Of a stretch of 13,433 bases of DNA, positions 9,930-13,433 are shown piece by piece. The stretch spans positions 332,049-345,481 of the forward strand of contig NW_019091413.1 of NCBI RefSeq assembly GCF_001949145.1, given 5' to 3'. Position 1 is the stretch's first letter, and each line of letters opens with the position of its first letter. The notes under the pieces are model-generated. The model was not told the origin of the DNA. It did not search any database and saw nothing but the letters and a program-made list of their open reading frames with translations. Source of the stretch: Acanthaster planci (lineage: Eukaryota > Echinodermata > Asteroidea > Valvatida > Acanthasteridae). A program made the position numbers and the translations under genes.

Positions 9930-10142
9930 GCCAAAGATATCCTACCAGAGAACCTTTCCTCATCTTTGTACCTTGCTGTTATGGATGAAGGTCTGATGTT
10001 CTGCACTCCCCATGTTCGTGTGTGTCTGTTACCCATAATACAAAGGTCCTTACCTGCTAAGCATAGGTTGTACCAAGAAGCTGCCAACATCTGTAGCTCT
10101 ATGAACAGTGCTTCCCTGTTCCTTCAAGAGCTGGATGACAAG
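9930..10142 (+). CDS. Exon 5 in window: conserved-looking helical exon
   Basis: The acceptor CTCTCTTTTGTTTCTCAG ends at 9929 and is the best in the window. The donor is GTCAGG at 10143. The exon is 213 nt, phase 0 at both ends, and encodes 71 residues. They include AKDILPENLSSSLYLAVMDE, GLMFCTPHVRVCLLPIIQRS, LYQEAANICSSM and ASLFLQELDDK. Regular spacing of Leu, Ile and Ala in alternating helices again suggests a HEAT/ARM-like fold. This is the most protein-like block in the window and the best one to use as a search query. It joins in phase to exons 4 and 6. Confidence 0.85.
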
Positions 10143-10600
10143 GTCAGGAATTAGGCTTTGATACACACTCACGCTCCATGGAAACACACCATTTCTTGTG
10201 TTCTGGTTTACTGTTTTAGCCAACAGTGTTGCAGTAATATTCAACTTGACTCGGATAAAGGGATTCTGTAATCACTTGAGTTATGAAATGAATGAAATTC
10301 TGAGTATGTGGCTTATTCTCTCCCTAACATGCTTAAGACGTGTATTGGAGTTGATTACAGAAAGGTCAATCTGATCCCACAGCTCCATGTGAAATCTGAA
10401 TCCAATCCAAATCTGCTAGCCTTGGCTCAATCCAGTCCAATCTGATGGCCTTCATAGCTCAATCGGAATCAGAGAGTGTTGAATCTAATTCCAATCTGTC
10501 ATAATCTTAATTTACATAAATAAAGAACTTTAAACAATCAATAAAGGGAAGCTGACAGGGTGCTTACATGTTAATTATAAGGGTAAACAAAGAAATTGAC

Positions 10601-10693
10601 GGGAGCAGGATTGAAGTTTGGACCTCCAAAATCCCGTAACAGTGCTCTACCAACTGAGCTATCAAGCCCTACGTTGGGGGCCCTTCCCATTGG
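10601..10693 (-). mobile_element. tRNA-derived SINE head, minus strand
   Basis: Read on the minus strand from 10669, the sequence is GGGCTTGATAGCTCAGTTGG followed by TAGAGCA. It contains an intact pol III A box (TAGCTCAGTTGG, 10661-10650). A degraded B-box-like CTTCAATCC follows at 10616-10608. The 5' half is clearly tRNA-like, but the 3' half does not pair back to the acceptor stem and the anticodon arm is poor, so this is not a functional tRNA. The 24 bases before the head (10693-10670) are shared with the second copy and seem to belong to the family. Confidence 0.7.
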
Positions 10694-10759
10694 AGTACAT
10701 GTGTCTTTGTTCAGGGGTGCTTGTCAGAAGCCATAAAACCTGAAACACCATATAGCCAG

Positions 10760-10774
10760 GTATCGCCACGATAC
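10760..10774. repeat. Small perfect hairpin
   Basis: GTATCG and CGATAC form a 6-bp stem around a CCA loop, inside the spacer between the two SINE heads. It is probably chance or a detail of element structure; no function is claimed. Confidence 0.4.
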
Positions 10775-10846
10775 AACCTGGGAAGTGTTGAACAGGGATC
10801 AGTCAGGAGGATACAGCTTTTTTAACACAAATCAAACGAATGTTGA

Positions 10847-10900
10847 CCAATGAGAAGGGCCACCAACGTAAGGCTGGACAGCTCATAATGGCTGATAATA
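10847..10900 (+). mobile_element. Second, decayed copy of the same SINE 5' end, plus strand
   Basis: Positions 10847-10875 match the reverse complement of 10665-10693 at 26 of 29 bases; all three differences are C-to-T type when read in the 10665-10693 orientation. The match continues as GGCTGGACAGCTCA then AATGGCTGA, a damaged form of the tRNA head (GGCT.GA.AGCTCA..TGG). Homology fades after about 10900. The two copies therefore diverge from each other across 153 bp of unrelated DNA and form an inverted repeat. Confidence 0.6.
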
Positions 10901-12191
10901 TAAATTTATGTACATTTTACACTGTTTAATCTGCATTTACATGTATATCAACTTGTGCAATATCGTGGCAGAAAATAAATAGCAAGACAGCCCAGGGCTG
11001 TAAAATTGAGAGTAAAACCAAAAATACTGCATCGTGGCAACACCAAGCCAAGCACCCTTGTTGTAGGGTTATAAAAGATAAATGCATTAAATCACAAGCG
11101 ATCATGTCAACTTGGGGAAGGTTTTTTATTGGTTTAGTAAAGAAAGGAAAATGTTCAACACAAACCTTATTGCTGCCATATTTGATAATACACATGTAAT
11201 GGTAGATAAGTTCATGCATTTTAATCAAGTCAAAAGCAGTAGGATTTTATCAGATTTTGTTACATTATGGGAAAATGATCAATCTGATCTGATCTGTCAT
11301 TTTACAGTATCATTCCCATCTGAATCTAAATGAGCTACATGTATGTTCAATCCAACCTGAATCTAAGGTCTGATTGGAATCCAGAGTGCACAACTTTGCT
11401 TCTCCTCACAGCAACTTATTGAAAAAAAAAAAGAGTTGATACTTTTTACAAAAGTACCGGTTTTAGTTTAAAAGGTATGAGTGATTTTATTTACTGTGTC
11501 ACATCCAGTAGTATTTGACACATCTCATATATTTGCACTTTTCACATACTTTACTTAACTTGTGTTGCACTGGCTGGAACATTTACAGATAGATACCTGT
11601 ATCCCACCTGATATGCTGCCTTACATGTAAATCCCATCCAAAAACTTTGTTCACTGCACATACGTAGGGATCATTGCCTTGTGGCATCAACAATCTGACT
11701 TTAATACATGTAGGTGTCATACATGACTTCCATGTTCATCATCCATTCTTAATTTTATGATTGATATATAGAGCGTTATCCATTAGTTCATCATCCATTC
11801 TTCACTGTTTACTTACAGCTTCACACAAATACACTAGCTGAACCAAGAGTACAGTTAGGTTATTGACACACAAAATCTAAGCTTGTCACATTTATCCAAA
11901 ACGTGAAAAAAAGTCTGAGTTTAATTTAAATGAAATACCGTTTGTTGACTAGTCTTATAATGTACTATGAAACTGACCTCAACCTGCTGGACTTCTTGGT
12001 GGCATATTGTACTTTGAATCAATTTGAGTATGACCTAGGTAATAGTACCTCCTTTTGTTTAAATAGGTTGCGTCCTATATCAACCAGCTAACATTTGTGT
12101 TTTGTAAATTTGTATAAAGTCCAAGTAAATAGGGTTACCAAGCAAGTAAATGTGATTCTTTCAGTGAAGTCTATGAATCTTTTGTCCACAG

Positions 12192-12301
12192 TGTACAAAT
12201 GCTGAGAGATTGCTTAACTTAGCAGAAGCAAGCCTAAGCAGTCTACATTGTCACAGGGTGCTGTCACTCGTGGATAAGTTTGTTCAACTTTGCTCAGACA
12301 T
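12192..12301 (+). CDS. Exon 6 in window: helical, Leu/Ser-rich
   Basis: The acceptor CTTTTGTCCACAG ends at 12191. The exon enters at phase 0 and reads CTNAERLLNLAEASLSSLHC, then HRVLSLVDKFVQLCSD. Two donors are possible: GTGGGT at 12302 and GTATCT at 12306. The last exon in the window is open only when two leftover bases enter it, and only the 12302 donor supplies these, so I end the exon at 12301 (AT plus C gives Ile). The helical, Leu-rich character continues that of exon 5. Repeat copy B begins about 11 nt after the exon. The function is unknown. Confidence 0.72.
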
Positions 12302-12310
12302 GTGGGTATC

Positions 12311-12517
12311 TGAATAAGGGAATAAATATGTGCTTGGCCGGTCTTAAACGTGCGTTGATAATGCCCTCACCTGCGGCTGGGGCATTAGTCGCGTCCATGC
12401 TCCTGAGCTGGTCTTAAACTGCGTTGATAATGCCCTCACCTGCGGCTGGGGCATTAGTCCCTCCATGCTCCTGAGCTGGTCTTAAACATTAAAACCAGCC
12501 AAGCACATGTTTTATCC
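12311..12517. repeat. Repeat copy B, palindromic module with duplicated core
   Basis: The left arm GGGAATAAATATGTGCTTGG (from 12318) and the inverted right arm (12495-12518, CCAGCCAAGCACATG then TTTTATCCC) flank two tandem cores. Core 1 is 12340-12409 (70 bp) and core 2 is 12410-12477 (68 bp). Both read GGTCTTAAAC, then GATAATGCCCTCACCTGCGG, GGCATTAGTC and CTGAGCT, and they are nearly identical. Copy A has only one core, so this is a local duplication in copy B and, given the near identity, a fairly recent one. Confidence 0.85.
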
Positions 12518-12856
12518 CATTCATAAATACCTTTTTAGTCAGAGAGTCAAAGGAAGTCAATGTGTGATGGACTTCCAGTGATTTTGTTCTAAAATTTTAT
12601 TTTGATTTTCCTGAATACCCCCATTCATTTTATGGAATATTCCTTGTGCAAATTGTCCAATTGGCATATGCGTGGCAAGCTGCCTGCACACAGACTCTTT
12701 ACCAATCAGAATTGGCTATTTCTGTCTTATATCCAGGTGCCAGTGCGTGATTTACGCAGCGGGCATTATCACTTCTCAGCGGGTATTATCAAATGTTAAT
12801 ACACAGTCAAGTTGCATGTTGTTGAATAGGGAAACTGTCTGAGGTATTTATGAATG
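12518..12856 (-). mobile_element. Repeat copy B, body (MITE-like) with perfect 14-bp TIRs
   Basis: The 339-bp body begins CATTCATAAATACC (12518-12531) and ends with its exact reverse complement GGTATTTATGAATG (12843-12856). Read on the minus strand it is homologous to copy A at 2759-3101 with the same order of landmarks. Copy B keeps CpG sites (for example ACCCGC, TGCGTAAATCACGC) where copy A has TG or CA, as expected if copy A is older or more methylation-decayed. No transposase is encoded. It lies in the intron after exon 6. Confidence 0.85.
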
Positions 12857-13355
12857 TGTGGTTAATGCATGTTGTTAATAAATGGAAGTATTTTTAAAAA
12901 GTTGGTTGGAATTAATGATGGCCAAAATATGTTTGGGGCAAAATTCATTCTTAACTGAGGTTCACACTGCCTTTTACCATAACATTCAGACATGAAGACG
13001 TTTTCATTTTCAACCGAGCACTCAGTAATAAGTTGGCTTTGTGAATGAAAAGTTTATGCGAATCATTAAGCAAGGATCATAAAGGATTGCTTGCATCCAT
13101 TTATTCAAAGTTTGGTTGATAAGTACATTGTTTTACAGTAAAATGAAAGATTGCTTTTGTGTGTGTGTGCTACTGATGACATGAACAGGCATGCAACTTC
13201 CATATGAATCATTTTGGGTTTTTTTACCCACCCTGTGTGAACTTACTGCCTGTACAAAATCTGATGCAGCTTTGAATTTTTTCATTTTCCCTTACACGGT
13301 CACGTTCCACTTCACATGTTAGTATAAAATGTCTTGGTGTTTATGTGCTGTTTAG

Positions 13356-13433
13356 CTGCAGTTCATCAAATGAGAAGAATGTGAAATATTCTCGAAAAAT
13401 CTTATTGAAGTTCCTCGCACATCCTGAGCAAGA
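13356..13433 (+). CDS. Exon 7 in window, truncated by window edge
   Basis: The acceptor is TGCTGTTTAG (ending 13355). A second acceptor 6 bases later (GCTGCAG, ending 13361) keeps the same phase and would drop two residues. Only one frame is open: it completes the Ile codon from exon 6 and reads CSSSNEKNVKYSRKILLKFL, then AHPEQ at the window end. The KILLKFLAHPEQ part looks like a HEAT-type helix. The exon continues beyond the window. Confidence 0.62.

Larger units (their letters stand above)
10143..12191 (+). other. Intron, about 2.0 kb, phase 0
   Basis: It starts GTCAGG and ends TTTGTCCACAG. No exon is supported inside. It contains two zones rich in AATCTGA-like words (about 10365-10500 and 11281-11384), the divergent tRNA-like SINE heads at 10601-10900, and a perfect 16-bp direct repeat TTCATCATCCATTCTT at 11735-11750 and 11787-11802. 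The minus-strand ORF at 10926-11228 and the plus-strand ORF at 11112-11333 have no motifs. Confidence 0.7.
12302..13355 (+). other. Intron, about 1.05 kb, largely repeat copy B
   Basis: It starts GTGGGT and ends GTTTATGTGCTGTTTAG, phase 2. About half of it (12311-12856) is repeat copy B; 12857-13355 has no further feature that I can support. The ORF at 12602-12799 lies within the repeat body and is not conserved as protein between the two copies. An additional small exon in this interval cannot be ruled out, but none is needed for phase. Confidence 0.65.

Noticed and set aside
10601-10669. Possible functional tRNA gene on the minus strand
   Set aside because: The A box and D arm are good, but the 3' half does not pair with the acceptor stem, the anticodon arm is poor and the B box is degraded.
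12602-12799. 65-codon plus-strand ORF
   Set aside because: It falls inside repeat copy B body and is not preserved as protein in copy A.
13215-13230. TGGGT-T-run-ACCCA hairpin resembling a bacterial terminator
   Set aside because: The window is eukaryotic and this lies inside an intron; a 5-bp stem is expected by chance.
1-13433. CRISPR array, prokaryotic operon, integrated virus or retroelement coding region
   Set aside because: No regularly spaced identical repeats, no Shine-Dalgarno-led gene series, and no reverse transcriptase, integrase or capsid-like ORF were seen in any frame.

Overview
The window reads as nuclear DNA of an animal, most likely a marine invertebrate. It is AT-rich. 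Its only convincing coding sequence is a chain of short plus-strand blocks bounded by GT/AG splice sites and separated by introns of about 0.1 to 2.9 kb. There is no operon structure, and no long uninterrupted ORF looks real. A tRNA-derived SINE-like sequence, several inverted-repeat elements and heavy use of the palindromic word TACATGTA all fit an invertebrate genome. I lean weakly toward a cnidarian such as a coral or anemone, but the sequence alone cannot settle the phylum.

Layout. Positions 1-4312 hold no exon I can support. They contain a 32-bp tandem repeat (1170-1408), a 30-bp minisatellite (2411-2480), a T-rich tract (2668-2718) and repeat copy A (2759-3255). Seven candidate exons of one gene then follow on the plus strand: 4313-4457, 7360-7610, 7903-8172, 8261 or 8277-8464, 9930-10142, 12192-12301 and 13356-13433, the last cut by the window edge. 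Phases agree at every junction, except that the 7903-8172 block forces particular choices of neighbouring splice sites. Both ends of the gene lie outside the window, so no start codon, promoter or poly(A) site is called.

The predicted protein begins here with a Ser/Thr/Gly/Arg-rich, probably disordered segment. It then becomes mainly helical and Leu-rich, in the style of a HEAT/ARM-like solenoid. One exon has an unusual His/Asp-rich loop. I do not recognise the family with any confidence; large helical-repeat proteins such as MEI1 are worth testing, but that is only a guess.

The most interesting non-coding content is repetitive. Two copies of one composite mobile-element-like repeat (A at 2759-3255, B at 12311-12856) lie in opposite orientation on either side of six of the exons. 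Each joins a body of about 340 bp, with 14-bp terminal inverted repeats, to a palindromic module. The intron at 8465-9929 contains a separate element with diverged inverted arms of about 85 bp. The intron at 10143-12191 contains two divergent tRNA-like SINE heads that share an upstream leader.
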